64,000 nucleotides of DNA from Capsaspora owczarzaki ATCC 30864 (Eukaryota > Opisthokonta > Filasterea). Below, in pieces: positions 32,993 to 44,156 of the stretch. The translations under genes were made by a program, and so were the position numbers. A model generated the notes under the pieces. That model was not told the DNA's origin, searched no databases, and was given only the letters and a program-made list of their open reading frames with translations. The stretch covers positions 248,001 through 312,000 of the forward strand of contig NW_011887292.1 in assembly GCF_000151315.2 (NCBI RefSeq), read 5' to 3'. The stretch's first letter is position 1. Each line of letters starts with the position of its first letter.

Positions 32993-35569
32993 TTAGTGCA
33001 TTCCTGCACCATGAGGAAGTACGGCTCCTTTGGCAGGCGTCGCAGCTAGATGGCTTTGTGCGTTGTGGAATAACGACTTCCACATGAATGCCTCGGACAA
33101 GAGCAACTCCATCTCGTCGTTGGACCAATTGTTGGTGGGCAGAGACTGAAGGAACAGCATGACATCCTGAAGGCAATTGCAAGCAATCAAAACAGACGAA
33201 AATGAGGACAACCAGTATCGAGCGAAACATCAACCTCAACGTTGCACGTTCAGACTTACTTGGAAATCAGTCTTGGAACGAAGGTCTTTCGAAAACTTGA
33301 CCAAAAATGCCGCACAGACGTACAGGTGGAGCTGCGCAAAGTTATCTCCCTCGGCCTAGAGAACAAGTTCCAAAACAGACAACAACAAAGAAAGGTGATG
33401 TTGGGTGAGAGCCATGCCAACAAGGCTCAATGCACGCTGAAACTCCCCGTCCTTCACACATACCACATAAGTGTCCCACATCCGGACAACGCAACGGTGT
33501 GGAAGCTCGCGCATCAGTAAACAATTCATCCAACGGAAGCTGAACTGCAAGTACTGAATGTCGTGGCTCTGAAGAAAGTCGTTCAATGGCGCTGTGGGAC
33601 GAACCAAAACCTCATGAGCAAAAAGCAAGCAAAGCAGCCAATAAAGGACAAAAAGTGTGCCTGTACCATCCACTCTCGTCACAACTTCCTTCAGAAGCAT
33701 GACTTGTTTCTGAATTCCGACTTGAGCAAGCGTATAAAAATCTTGAATGTGATCAAGGAACTTGTTCAAGCACCAAAAGCAATCTGCCTCAATGACGTCT
33801 AGAGCTTCCTGCGGGAGAGACGAGATATCAAAGCTCTCGACATCGGCATCTGAAGAAAAGCACAACAAAAGTTCCAGACGCCTGTTAAGCACAAAAGCTT
33901 TAAGAGTTCGTTTGAGCAGAGATGTGGATTCGTACCTCCAACATGTGGCGTCAAGAAAACGGTGAAAAACGGCGTAACGAGATCATTCATGCCCTGGACA
34001 TAGCCACTGGCAGGGTGGCGAATCGCCCAAATATACAGAATACGCTCAAGGATCTGTCGTCGCACATTCAGGATGCAAGATCAGCACATCGTCACATCAC
34101 ATGAAACGGCGGCAATGGCGAGAAATGAACAGCTGGACCAAGCGAGGCATACCTCTTGAACTTTTTCGCTCTGGAACAGGACAACATCGGGATTGGTTCG
34201 GGGCATGTCGATATGAATCTGCGGCAATGACGTTTGAATGAGAATGATAAATGCCAGGTCCATCTCTGCAGCACGTAATACACTCTGCCTGCAGCTCTAC
34301 CTGTCGATACAAGGCTTGGTTGTTCTTTTTGCTTTGCTCGCTAAAGTAAAGCTGAACAAAGCCACGATATTCGTCTCGCTTGCGTTGGATAGTTTGAGCG
34401 CGCCGGTCGCTATTTGCAGGCAAGTAGCCCTGTTCCCAACGGAGAGAGGAAGTTACTCGAAATTATGAGCAACAGCTGCAACGAGGCCCGCACACAAACC
34501 GCACAGGAACGAAAGAACGACATGGACGCACCGATAAGAGCTGCCAGGTGGTCGGCCGCACTTCAATCGGAATACCAGACCAACTTAGCTTTTTAAGCGC
34601 ATCTGAGGTAATCAATGGACCGGAAAAAAAAACACCCAAATGAAATGAAACGAACACGTACACACTCCGGACATCCGCCAGCACACTCTTGCCATCATCC
34701 TTCCTTCGAAACCCCTCACCTAAATCAACATTGGGTGCCTCCAGCACTTTACGGAACTTTTCCAAGCGCCCGGCCTTTCGCTCGGCCGACAGCTCTGCCT
34801 GACTTCCAGCAGATCCAGCCTTGCCTGGCGTTTGAGGAATGGGAGGCCTGTCGCTCGACTGCTGGCGTGAGATGGTCCCTCGCCCGTCCGACTCGGAGGC
34901 GGTCGTCGCAGGGCCAGAGGCATGAGGCTGGTTGCTACCAGGATTCGTGATCTGCGCGGGATTCGCTCGCGCAGTTGGCGTCGAGGGAATTGAGGGAGGC
35001 TTGCTGGCGGCTGCAGACGCTGAGGAGGAACTCGGGGTCGGTGGAGCTGCGCTGCCCGTGGATGCATTACCTCCTGCAGAGCCACCAGCAGCGGCACTAG
35101 CAGTCGCGAACGGCGGGTTGTTGCGAACTGCTCCGGGCGATGCAGGAGCGGCAGCATTGACGTGGCTTGGTGGAAACGTCGTGCTGGGTGACGGAGTCCG
35201 CGTTCCGGGCGTGTCAGCGCTCCAAGCTGCGTCCTGGAAGTCGTCGAAGGGCACTGCGGGCTTGGTGTTGCCCCTGCGCAGGCTGGCCGTGGCCCCGCTG
35301 ACGGCGTGCAGCACAGACGCAAAGACGCCCGATGCGCCGCCGGACAGCCCAGTGCCAGTGCCCGAGCCGGAGCCGGAGCCAGAGCCGCCCAGCGAGCCGT
35401 TGCTTGAGCCGCTGGGTCCATTGCCGGACTGGCTGCCTGTCGCACCGGCGAGGCCGCCGCGATGCAGTGGCGGGAACTGGGCGCCGTAGACTGGCTTGCT
35501 CGCTCCTTCGTCGGCAGCAGCAGCAGACGCACCGGCCTTCCCGGGACGCGGGGATGACACGTCAGACAT
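32993..35569 (-). CDS. TBC1D22: TBC1D22-type Rab GTPase-activating protein
   Basis: Nine exons: 34720-35569, 34532-34602, 34301-34429, 34153-34218, 33936-34053, 33667-33849, 33464-33591, 33260-33355 and 32993-33166, giving 604 residues in one frame. Residues 1-260 are Gly/Ser/Pro-rich. From there it tracks TBC1D22A/B closely: KLSWSGIPIEVRPTTWQLLS, QIHIDMPRTNPDVVLF, the arginine-finger block IWAIRHPASGYVQGMNDLVT, and FSFRWMNCLLMRELPHRCVV. The catalytic IPRTNP-like arginine (PRTNPDV) and the YVQG glutamine are both present, so it should be an active GAP. It ends in the family's LPTNNWSNDEMELLLSEAFM block. TBC1D22 proteins act on Rab GTPases at the Golgi. The N-terminal tail is longer than usual. 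Confidence 0.93.
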
Positions 35570-35954
35570 GGATGCGGGCGTGTTGAATGCGAGTCGGAGT
35601 GGAAATGGAGATCACGGGAGAGGGGGCCGCAGATTGGTTCAATCACAATGAAGGGAGATTGGCAATGGAATCACAGCGAAAAAAAAAAAAAAAAAAAAAA
35701 AAAACTGGAGCAAAATTTTGAGAAAGCTGGATTGAATAAACGAGAATCAGAATGGATTGAGGTCGGGGCTGAACTACTGTACTCGAAAGGCGGGGAGGGG
35801 GGCAGGATGGGACGAGCAGGAATTTAATTGAGTCAAAGAAGAGCTCGACGACAGAGGGAATGAAAAGAACGAGAACAAACGGGCAGCTGGACATCAAAAA
35901 TGGTCGTGTTTGTTTCATCTGAGATGATGATATCTAAAAGATTGCGATTGTCGA
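35570..35954. other. Intergenic gap with poly(A) tract
   Basis: This lies between the TBC1D22 start and the second LRR gene's stop, both on the minus strand. It includes an A run at about 35680-35704. No gene was seen. Confidence 0.5.
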
Positions 35955-37704
35955 CTATATATAGCCCACATAAAGCGACTCGAAACGCACGTCTCGAGCA
36001 TACTCGCTGGGTCGAACGAGCACCTCCCATCCTTCGCGCATTTGTCGGATGTGAGGATTGTCCGCTGCCCGAATTGTCAGCAGCTGGATGGTCGAGCCGA
36101 CGACCGTTGGAATCACTGCTCCTTCGTATCGAACAGCACCTAGCTCGTCGCGAACAACCCAATGAATCGCGCTGTCCGAGCGCTTCCTCTCGCGGACGAT
36201 TTGAATTGCCTTCACACGGATTGAGTCTCCAGTGGTGTTCTTGGGCACTGTGACTCTCAGAAACCACGTGGGGTTTGTTTCATGAAACCAGGCGCGTTCA
36301 GTTCGCTGCACGCCCGGCCAGTAGCAGGCTTCGTCCAAAATCCGCTCGGCAACTTCGTCTGGCAGTAATGGCAGGCAAGCAGACTGATTCTCCAGCTCTA
36401 GACCGCGGGTTAGCAAGCCAAACACGGTCTGAGAGTCCTCGGCAGTTGTGAATCGTGGAATCATGGCAAGTGCAAGGGGGCTTATCTGAGGATTCTCGAA
36501 ACTGTGCATCCGCCACCAAATTCCAAAATTCCACAGGATGATGATGCGCCGTTGGTGGACAGTATAGCCTCCGAACTCCTCCCTACATTTGAACAAGAAA
36601 AGAGCAACTGACCGAGTATCCTCCACAGTGGCGTTGACGTCCCATGCATCATAAACCGCCTCCATGCCAGCGTCCCCGATCGCGTTATGATTCAGTCTGT
36701 TTGCGAGCAGGATGACGAGTGAGAAAAATGGCCTGGTTCTCAATGCCCCAACAAAGCAGGCAGCCACAGCCACTTACTCGAGAAGCGTCAATGTGGTGTT
36801 CTCTTTGAGTGCTTCCGCTAGTGCGCGAGCGCCTGCATCCCCAATCTGATTCTGCTCCAAGCTATCCGACCCTCCACCAATTGAGCACCTTCAATGTCCA
36901 CAGCATGCTGTATCCCTCATTCATCAGCATCAGCAACTGAGCGTTGACGTACTCGAGCCTGGTTACCGTCGTGTTCACCCTGAGTGCTTCAGCAAGCGAT
37001 TGTGCACCATCATTGCCAATCTGATTTCTTTCCAAGCTGATTGTCCCCCTCGCCGCCCGTGAGCAACAGTAATCGGCTTCATAAATTCCTTGGCATCATC
37101 ACCAGAGATCTGCTGGTCAACTCACCTGAGCGAGGTCAGCGTCTTGTTCACTTTGAGTGCTTCGGCAATGGCTCGCGTTCCTGCATCGCCAATCTGATTG
37201 TCGCCAAGGCTGGTTTGACTCCTCGGATTAGTGCGCATTCTCAAAGTGCACTGATGCCACTAGCACTGCAACTTGTGACAAGGCTTACAAGAGCTTCTGC
37301 AGAAACTTGTTCACAACGAGCGCTTCAGCAATCGCTCGAGCGCCGAGATCGCCAGTGTGATTTGCATTCAAACTGTCCACCCAAGTCAGTACTCTTGCAA
37401 TTCGCATTTGCACTGAGCGAGCATGAAATTCACTCACCTGAGTTGAGTCAGTGTCGTGTTCACTCGGATTGCCTCAGCGATCGCGAGTGTCCCAACGTGG
37501 CCAATCCGATTCTCGCCCAAACTGTCCATTGATCAGGATCAGCGAGCACTATCTCACCCCCCCCCGCTAGCATCCATAATACTGAGACGACTTACATGAG
37601 CTTGACCACCTTTTGGTTTTCTTTGAGCGCTTCGGCAATCGTTTCTGCTCCAGCATCGCCAATCTGCTCCCTCCACAAACTGCCGTTATTTTGTTAGCAT
37701 GCGC

Positions 37705-37741
<37 letters not shown>

Positions 37742-37845
37742 TGCTTTGCTTTTCCCCATCAAAATGGATCTCTTTTCTCTTACCTGAGCAATCCAATCGC
37801 GTTATTCTTGACTCGATCATACAACTCGCGCTGGATCAGAGTCAT
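35955..37845 (-). CDS. LRR protein, one repeat per exon, with novel C-terminal domain (copy 2)
   Basis: Nine exons: 37784-37845, 37596-37679, 37438-37521, 37289-37372, 37126-37209, 36953-37036, 36778-36861, 36613-36696 and 35955-36501, giving 398 residues. All seven internal exons are exactly 84 nt, with phase-2 introns, each encoding one ribonuclease-inhibitor-like repeat such as LERNQIGNDGAQSLAEALRV. The start MTLIQRELYDRVKNNAIGLL parallels MTQRQLWFYDRV in copy 1. The last exon encodes the same C-terminal domain: RILDEACYWPGVQR, SIRVKAIQIVRERKR and FESLYVGYI. The two copies lie 23 kb apart in opposite orientation and have diverged well beyond recent duplication. Function unknown; repeats of this class bind proteins. 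Confidence 0.87.
37707..37740. repeat. 34-bp homopolymeric T tract in LRR copy-2 intron
   Basis: An uninterrupted T run lies in the first intron (37680-37783) of the minus-strand LRR gene, so the transcript would carry a poly(A) stretch inside the intron. Confidence 0.9.
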
Positions 37846-38321
37846 AGAGGCGATTGGCTTGGACTTGGCTTTGGGATCTGCCTGTGTCAGCGACGAGCAC
37901 AGCCAAGCAAAACGGTGAATTCGTGACTTGGGACTGACTCTTCACACTCTTCCCACTCCTCGCTTCGCAACCAACCCCCCGATCTACATGTCATTCCCCT
38001 CAAGCTCCCCCAAGGATCACCCTGAGGCATCACTCGTTGAACGCTTCAGATTGCAAGCACCATGCAGATCACAACGAGCGCTGGGAGTTCAAGGCGTACC
38101 AGCAGTGCTGTCAAAAGCCAAGAGATGCTGGAAAAAAAAAAAAAAAAAAACGTGACTGGTGATGGACGACACTCGCTTCGTCCATGCGCTTTGTGGGTGC
38201 ATCAGAGTGCGTTCGTAAAATGTAAAAATTTAAATTACAAGGCAGCTAGAATAACAAAATGACAAAACACACCCCGCTTCTTCTTCTTCTTCTTCTTCTT
38301 CTGCTTGATCGACGGAACAAC
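37846..38321. other. Intergenic gap
   Basis: This lies between the second LRR gene's start and the kinase's stop codon, both minus strand. It holds an A run near 38132-38150 and a TTC repeat near 38280-38300. No gene was seen. Confidence 0.5.
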
Positions 38322-40778
38322 TCAAGGCCGGCTGCGTTGCGAGACCCATTCACCCAAGTCGAAAGCGGTGGCCTTGTGTTTGCGAATGAAGGGCGATCCC
38401 AAGAGTTGTTGCGCAGTTGGACGCTTTGAAGGTTCAGACTGAAACAAGCACAAAAACACATGAAAAATGAAATGAAGAGGAAAATGTGGTCCGCCACAAT
38501 CACCTTCCAAACAAAAAAAAAAAAACGCTGACTTACCAGTCGGCGCAGAACTGGACAAATTCGGGCGAAAATGTTGCTGAAGACAACGTTGGCGAGGGCT
38601 GCTCTACAATATGATAGAGCAATTCGAAAAACCGCACCGAACCGGACGCTTCCAAGTCAATCTGCTGCCGGTCTTCCTCGTTGTTGCCACTGGGCCGACT
38701 GCCGTCGTTGGCAGATGGCAGAGGGAATGGAAAATGGCCCAGGGCGAGCTCCATCATGGACAGCCCGAACGACCAGATATCGGACATGACCGAGTACGAA
38801 TGCCCTCGAATTCGCTCTGGAGACATGTACGTGATGGTGCCCACCCAGGACACACAACTCGAAATGGAAGTGGCCAGATGCCCGCTCACCCCAAAGTCTG
38901 TAATCTTGACTTGTCCCTGCCGGTTGATCAAAAGATTGGAGGGTTTGATGTCGCGATGAATAACGTGACGTTCCTTGTGCAGGTACACTAAGCCGTGAAG
39001 AATCTGTCGAATCAAAACGTGGAGCGAGTCTCAATGTGAGTCAGTCATCATGGGGTGGAAAAGAAACGCGCAGGGGGGTTTGTTTTTTAACAAAAAAATC
39101 TTGTGATGCTCACACACCTGCTCGGCAACTTTGGCCAGCACCAGTTCCGGAATACCACCCTCTGCAGCCTCGGCGACGCTGTGCAGCGAACCGGCGTCCA
39201 TGTACTCGAGCGCGATGGAAATGGAGCCTTCATGGAAAAACGCTCCGTGAAATCGCACGACATACGGACAATTGGCCTCGTATAAGGTGCGCAATTCCAG
39301 CAGAATCTGCTTTCGGATTCTATCGGTGACATCTAATGGAATCACCTACGCGCGACAATCCGATTCAAACGCAGAAGAATTCAATGAGCAAAACCCAAAT
39401 CGAAAAGTGAAACATTTGCAAAAGGGCCAAGGCCGCCTCGAGCCCCGTTTGCATGGCTTCAGAACAACACATCTCTACCACCAGAGCAACGGCCGTACCT
39501 TGAGCGCAATGGTCTGCCCTGAAGGACCATGAAGTGCACGGTGCACAGCGCCACCGCTTCCGCGACCAATAACGCCAACCACATCCAAATCCTCAAGTCT
39601 GACCTCTGCCAAAGGGGGGCGGGTCGGTGGGATTGCTGGGCCTCGATTGGGCCCTGTTGGAGAGCTGGACGCACTGGTTTGAGTCAGACTGACATGCGAA
39701 GAAAGCCTGCTCTGAGCTGCCGAACCAGTGTAGTATCCGGTTTCTTCGATTGGAATGACACTGCTTCTTCGCCCCAATACCGATGGATCCCGGCCCTCGA
39801 GCTGGATGAGCGTGCGCGCAACATTGGCGGGAATGTTGGGATTGAAGCTGGAATAGCTCGAAATTGCAGGCGAATACGATTGCGCCGGCTCGTCTTCAAC
39901 AAACTCGTCATTGAGCTCATGCAGCAATCCATCAGACGAGGCACTGCGTGCAAGGGGGTGGTTGCTGACGGTGGCGGTTCGCGCAAGATTGGAGCCCGAT
40001 CCGTGATAAGCGACACGAGTCAACGGAGCGCCGCTGGAGGCTCCTACGTCTTCGCCTAACGGCCGGCCACTCGAGGCGTCGTAGCTCATCGTTCGAGAAT
40101 ACTGGTGACCATGAGTCCTTTGTGCAGCGGATGTGTCTGCCAAAGCGGCTGCAGGGGAGTGGGATGCTGGTGCAGGAGCTCCAGATCCGGACTGGCGTAA
40201 GAGAGACGAAGACGAGGTAGATCTTGCACGAGTCACCGCAAGGTGTTGCAAGCTGGTGCGCAGCGACGACGTGCTTGTGCTCGAGTAGCTGTGGCGGTGG
40301 CCATGAGCGACGTTGGGTGCAGGCGACAATGGTAACGATGAGCTGTGCGCTGGCGACTGCTGCGTGTTTGGCATGTCAAAGCAAAACTCGTCCGCCATGT
40401 CATCATGGTACGTGTCACCAGGCGAGCCTGTGCTCGCGGGCAGGGCTTTGTCCGCAGAAGACGGAACTGGGTGGAGGTCTGACTGAGGGGCTGCTCCAAG
40501 CCGACTGAAGCTATCCAAGGACGGGGAATTTGAGATGCCTATGAGGATGCAAAAGGCAGGTGAGGTTTCCATGGCACAGAACTCAAAATCAAAACCACAA
40601 AAACACCAGAACAAAGCAGAAAACAAAAAAAAGCTGGAAGGGGAAAGGACGACTTGCCAGTGCTTGGAAGCGGTTCCAGCTCGAATTGCCCACTGAAAGT
40701 CGGTGTTCCGACTGCGTATGCCCCCGGCAGAGGATGGAGTCCACAAAATTCCGTATTGGCAAAAGGTGATCCAAGCAT
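38322..40778 (-). CDS. MAP kinase kinase (dual-specificity), frame discrepancy at last exon
   Basis: Exons are 40658-40778, 39499-40538, 39118-39345, 38537-39003 and 38322-38438. A 340-residue Ser-rich regulatory tail precedes a kinase domain with the glycine loop [15 protein letters not shown], the lysine of TIALKVIPLDV, catalytic [22 protein letters not shown] and [15 protein letters not shown]. The activation segment [11 protein letters not shown] has the S/T positions phosphorylated in MAP2Ks. The end [20 protein letters not shown] is subdomain XI. The first intron uses a GC donor (G|GCAAGT). Between FVQFCADW and SEPSKRP the splice leaves the frame one base short; the donor (TG|GTAAGT) and acceptor (TTTCAG|TCT) are both clear. 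This may be a lost G at the acceptor or an error. The start codon is the first ATG and may not be the true one. Confidence 0.87.
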
Positions 40779-42062
40779 AGAAGTATCAGACACTGGGGTA
40801 AGTCACACAAATTTCCACACTCAATACCCTAAAAACAAGCTGCTTTTGGAACGAAGAGATTGCTGAGTAAAAAAAACTCTTTTTTTTTTTTTGTTCCGCA
40901 ACACGAACGCGAAATAGCCGGATTATTGTCTGCTTGTCTTTGCGACTCATCCACATTGTGCTTGTAGGTATTGCGATGGCGTATCACGAACGGCATCTGC
41001 TGCTGAGCGCGGATCTATGACCGACCTTTCTCTGGCTCGAACGTGAAGCCATGCTTGGACACTGTGACGCCGCCTTCCTGGAACGTTCCTGAGGTCCTGT
41101 ACATTCCGCACCAATGACAGAGCGACACACGGGCAGAGCGTGGAAGTGAGCCTGGGACGTGTGACTTTGGTAACAGAAGAGACGTGCGCTCCAACCCAGA
41201 TCGAAGCCGCCCAAGAACCCAAAGCCGCCTCCCCTCGGCTCAACAGCAGCCCAGAGCAGCACTGAAGCCTCGCAAACAGTGGAGTCAGATCGCAGTGAGA
41301 ATGCGAGCTCGAGCTTGTGACGAACGAAGGCTTGTACTGACGCTTTTCGCATGACGCGACGATGCTCACACACAACACACAATGCAAACCCGCTGCTTGG
41401 TGCTGCATTCTGGGGAGGGGTTTGGAAGGGGTTGATTTGTTGAAGAGAGCGATAGAGCGAGGTCGGGGTGAAGTCGTCGGGGGAAGTGGTGCTGTGCTTT
41501 TGCTGACAGGAGGAAGGGCGAAGGCAGGCTCTGCTCGCTCGTCGGAAGCTCAATCCGGGCCTTGAGCTTGGCCTTGTATGCCATTTGGGATGTGTGGTGT
41601 GGAGCGAGAGGAAAGACACAGAGAGAGAACAAAAAAAGGGGGGGAAAAGGGAAGACTGAGAAAAGAGACTGAGAAAAGAGACTGAGAAAAGAGACTGAGA
41701 AAAGAGACTGAGAAAAGAGACTGAGAAAAGAGACTGAGAAAAGAGTCTAAGAAACCGCAAGCAAGTAGCAGTCGGAGTGGGACACGAAAGAAAGCAGCTC
41801 TGAATCGTTTCTCGTTTTTCCCTTTGGTTTGCCCTGCCCGCACTTGTCGTTTGGGGGGTCGGTCAGATCGGTTCGTTCTTTGCTCAAAAACCAACAGGCA
41901 AAACCCTGGTCGCAAAAAGGCTAACGGACGTTTGTTTATTCAAAAGAAGCTGTATCTCAGTCGTCCTTCTTAGTCTGTGTGTCGACTCTGTTTGTTTTTA
42001 GACTGCATTTTCACCATCTACGGTGATCGAATACTGCTGCTGCCCCTCCAAGATATCTCCTC
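40779..42062. other. Intergenic region with minisatellite, possible small gene
   Basis: About 1.28 kb between the divergent kinase and EXD2-like genes. It contains the 13-bp array and a second T run at about 40880-40891. On the minus strand, 41015-41105 reads MYRTSGTFQEGGVTVSKHGF and then to a stop within 30 codons, which looks protein-like and could be the last exon of an unrecognised gene. A minus-strand ATG near 41584 (MAYKAKLKARIELPTSEQ) could be an earlier exon. I cannot join or identify them. Confidence 0.35.
41653..41743. repeat. 13-bp minisatellite, seven perfect copies
   Basis: The unit agactgagaaaag repeats seven times without error, followed by one degenerate copy to about 41756. 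Because 13 is not a multiple of three, the array is open in all frames and creates a false open frame on the minus strand. Confidence 0.95.
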
Positions 42063-43686
42063 ATGTTGACGAAAGGAATCAAGGCAATCTATACCAACCA
42101 CCGCGTGTTCTCAGCCGCTGGGCAGCTCATGTTCCTCTGCGACGATCGCAAGCTCAACTGGTACCTCAAGCGCTCCTTGGCCGTCGTACGTCCAACCCAG
42201 CGAGTGGTTTTGCATCATGCTTCATCTTCGAGTTGATTCCAGTGAAATCAAAGCTTGGGAGGTTGTCAAGTTCTCAAAGTGACATTGTATTGGTGTGACA
42301 GGAGCTCAATCCCAACGTTGCCGAAGGTGACGAGGCCGCCGCTGCACGCCCGTTGCAGCCTGCCGCCTTGGAATCAAGTCCAGCAGCACTGCTCAATGCC
42401 ACTGCCGCGGGAGCTGCTGCGGCCGGGACTGCCGGCCCGCGAGCGATTCGGCTCACATTCACTCCAAAGGGACTTGGTCGCGTCAACGATCCATTCTACC
42501 TGCAGGCCCTGCCAAACCGGTGTTTTGTGTGTGGCGCGTTCGATCGCCATGTAGCGCGCGCCGTCCGCGAAGCTGAAACACCGGCAGCGTCGCAGAGCGG
42601 TCTTGCCTCAGGGGACAACTCAGACCCGCCGCCAGCGACCATCTACCGCTGCCACGTCGTTCCGTCGCTGTACCGCCGTCATTTTCCACGCATCTACAAG
42701 TCTCATGCTGCACATGACGTTCTAAGGCTGTGCGGCGCTTGTATTCGACGGTTGGATCCCGTTCGCGCAGCAGTCATGAAACAGCTCGCCAAGGAGTTTG
42801 GCGTGCCCGTCGATGTAAGTTAGATACGTGGATGGCAAAAACTCGTGCAGATCAAATGAGGCAGAGACGTGGCGAGAAACAAGTTCGGGGACTCTGCTCA
42901 TGATTTGTTTTCGATCGATCCATTGTTGTTTATCAAATCACGCTTCTTCTCCTCGCTCTCCTGCGGCAGACCTCGCCACCGCTGACAGAATATGAACAGC
43001 GTGTCGAGCGCATTGCCCGACTGGGATCGGCTCTCAATGGTCACTCACACAACATGCCGCCGGCACGAGTTGAACTTTTGACGACGGAGCTGCTGGGTCA
43101 TGTCGCCTTTACACAGCTTGCTGCAACCAAAGAAGGTGATGCGGATCTTCTGCCTTCATGGTGGTCAACATCGTCCGAAGTATTGGAACACCTGCAGCAA
43201 GTCGTGGATGTGGCCAATTCCATTTTGAGCAAAAGCAAATCGGCGCGCAAGGTTCGACTTCGTGACGGTCGCCGTGAACATCCTGAAGACGCTCGTGAGC
43301 GGTTGGGACGGAAGGCCGCTCGTGAAAAGGAGCTGGCCGACTCTACCGTTTCTGACGCGTCACGACCAAATCTGAGCAAAGGAGAAGGTGCACCGCACTC
43401 CGGTCGTCTGGATGGCGATAGTGGCAAGGACAATGGCGCCATCCGTGCCAATGATGACGACGACGATGACGATGACGATGACAACAACAACGACAATGAT
43501 GATGAGGATGATGATGATGATGATGATGATGAAGCGGATCATGGTCGTTTAGTTGTTGCTCGACTTTCGACCGATGCCGCTCTGCTCGACTTTGTTCGTC
43601 GATGGCGTCGAGCATTCGTTCAGTCGTTGCGCCCACAGCACTTGCCAGCACACTGGTCGATCGATCGCAGTTTAGACATGCGGTGA
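42063..43686 (+). CDS. Stand-alone EXD2 C-terminal region protein (no exonuclease domain)
   Basis: Three exons, 42063-42185, 42302-42814 and 42970-43686, give 450 residues. It matches the part of EXD2 that follows the 3'-5' exonuclease: LMFLCDDRKLNWYLKRSLAV parallels the CDRRKAQWYL block, CFVCGAFDRH (about 114) and YRCHVVPSLYRRHFPRIYKS then HAAHDVLRLCGACIRR follow the CVCG...IP.EYRKHFP..MK.H..HDVLLLC..C pattern. After a 200-residue variable part with a long Asp/Asn run (about 43455-43530), the end SLRPQHLPAHWSIDRS matches the EXD2 terminus. The paired cysteines and histidines suggest a metal-binding HNH-like fold. No DEDD nuclease is encoded upstream within 1.3 kb. The function of this region is not known to me. 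Confidence 0.82.
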
Positions 43687-44156
43687 TTGCGACTTTTTTT
43701 TTTTTTTTTTTTTTTTGGTTTTGTATTTTGATGAGGAGGAGCGGGTCAAGATCTCCGCGCTCGTTGATGATGGCAATGTCAACCCTTGTCTGTCTGACAC
43801 GAGTCTTTTTAACTGCGACATTGTTTGGCAGTGATTCACAGTGCACCTACGATTGTTCAATCAGCAACTGCCGATTAAAGCTTCTTGCTGTTTTATTTTC
43901 CAACCATCCCCGCCTCTTCCGCTCTGTCTGTACCCTAGTCCATATCAAACAAGTCCTCCTATGATGCGAGTACACTCACCGAGAGAACGAGAACGAACCT
44001 TCCATTGGTTATTGGTTGTAGTTGGAGTACTTTTATTGGAGTACCGTGTTTTCTATTCTTCTGAATTTGTGTTTGGTTTGGTCTCAGTCTTTCTACCAGA
44101 CTTTCCCTCTTCTCTCTCCACTTTCGCTCCCTTTTCCTTCCTTCCTTCCGCTCGCC
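43687..44156. other. Intergenic gap
   Basis: This lies between two plus-strand genes and includes a T run (about 43694-43716) just after the EXD2-like stop, and a CT-rich stretch just before the next ATG. No gene was seen. Confidence 0.5.

Noticed and set aside
41653-41743. CRISPR-like regular array
   Set aside because: Direct head-to-tail copies of 13 bp with no spacers in a eukaryotic, intron-bearing region; it is a minisatellite.
40984-41760. Minus-strand open frame with repeated FSQSLFSVS phrases
   Set aside because: It is produced by the 13-bp minisatellite, which is open in every frame; no conserved sequence and no gene-like start context.
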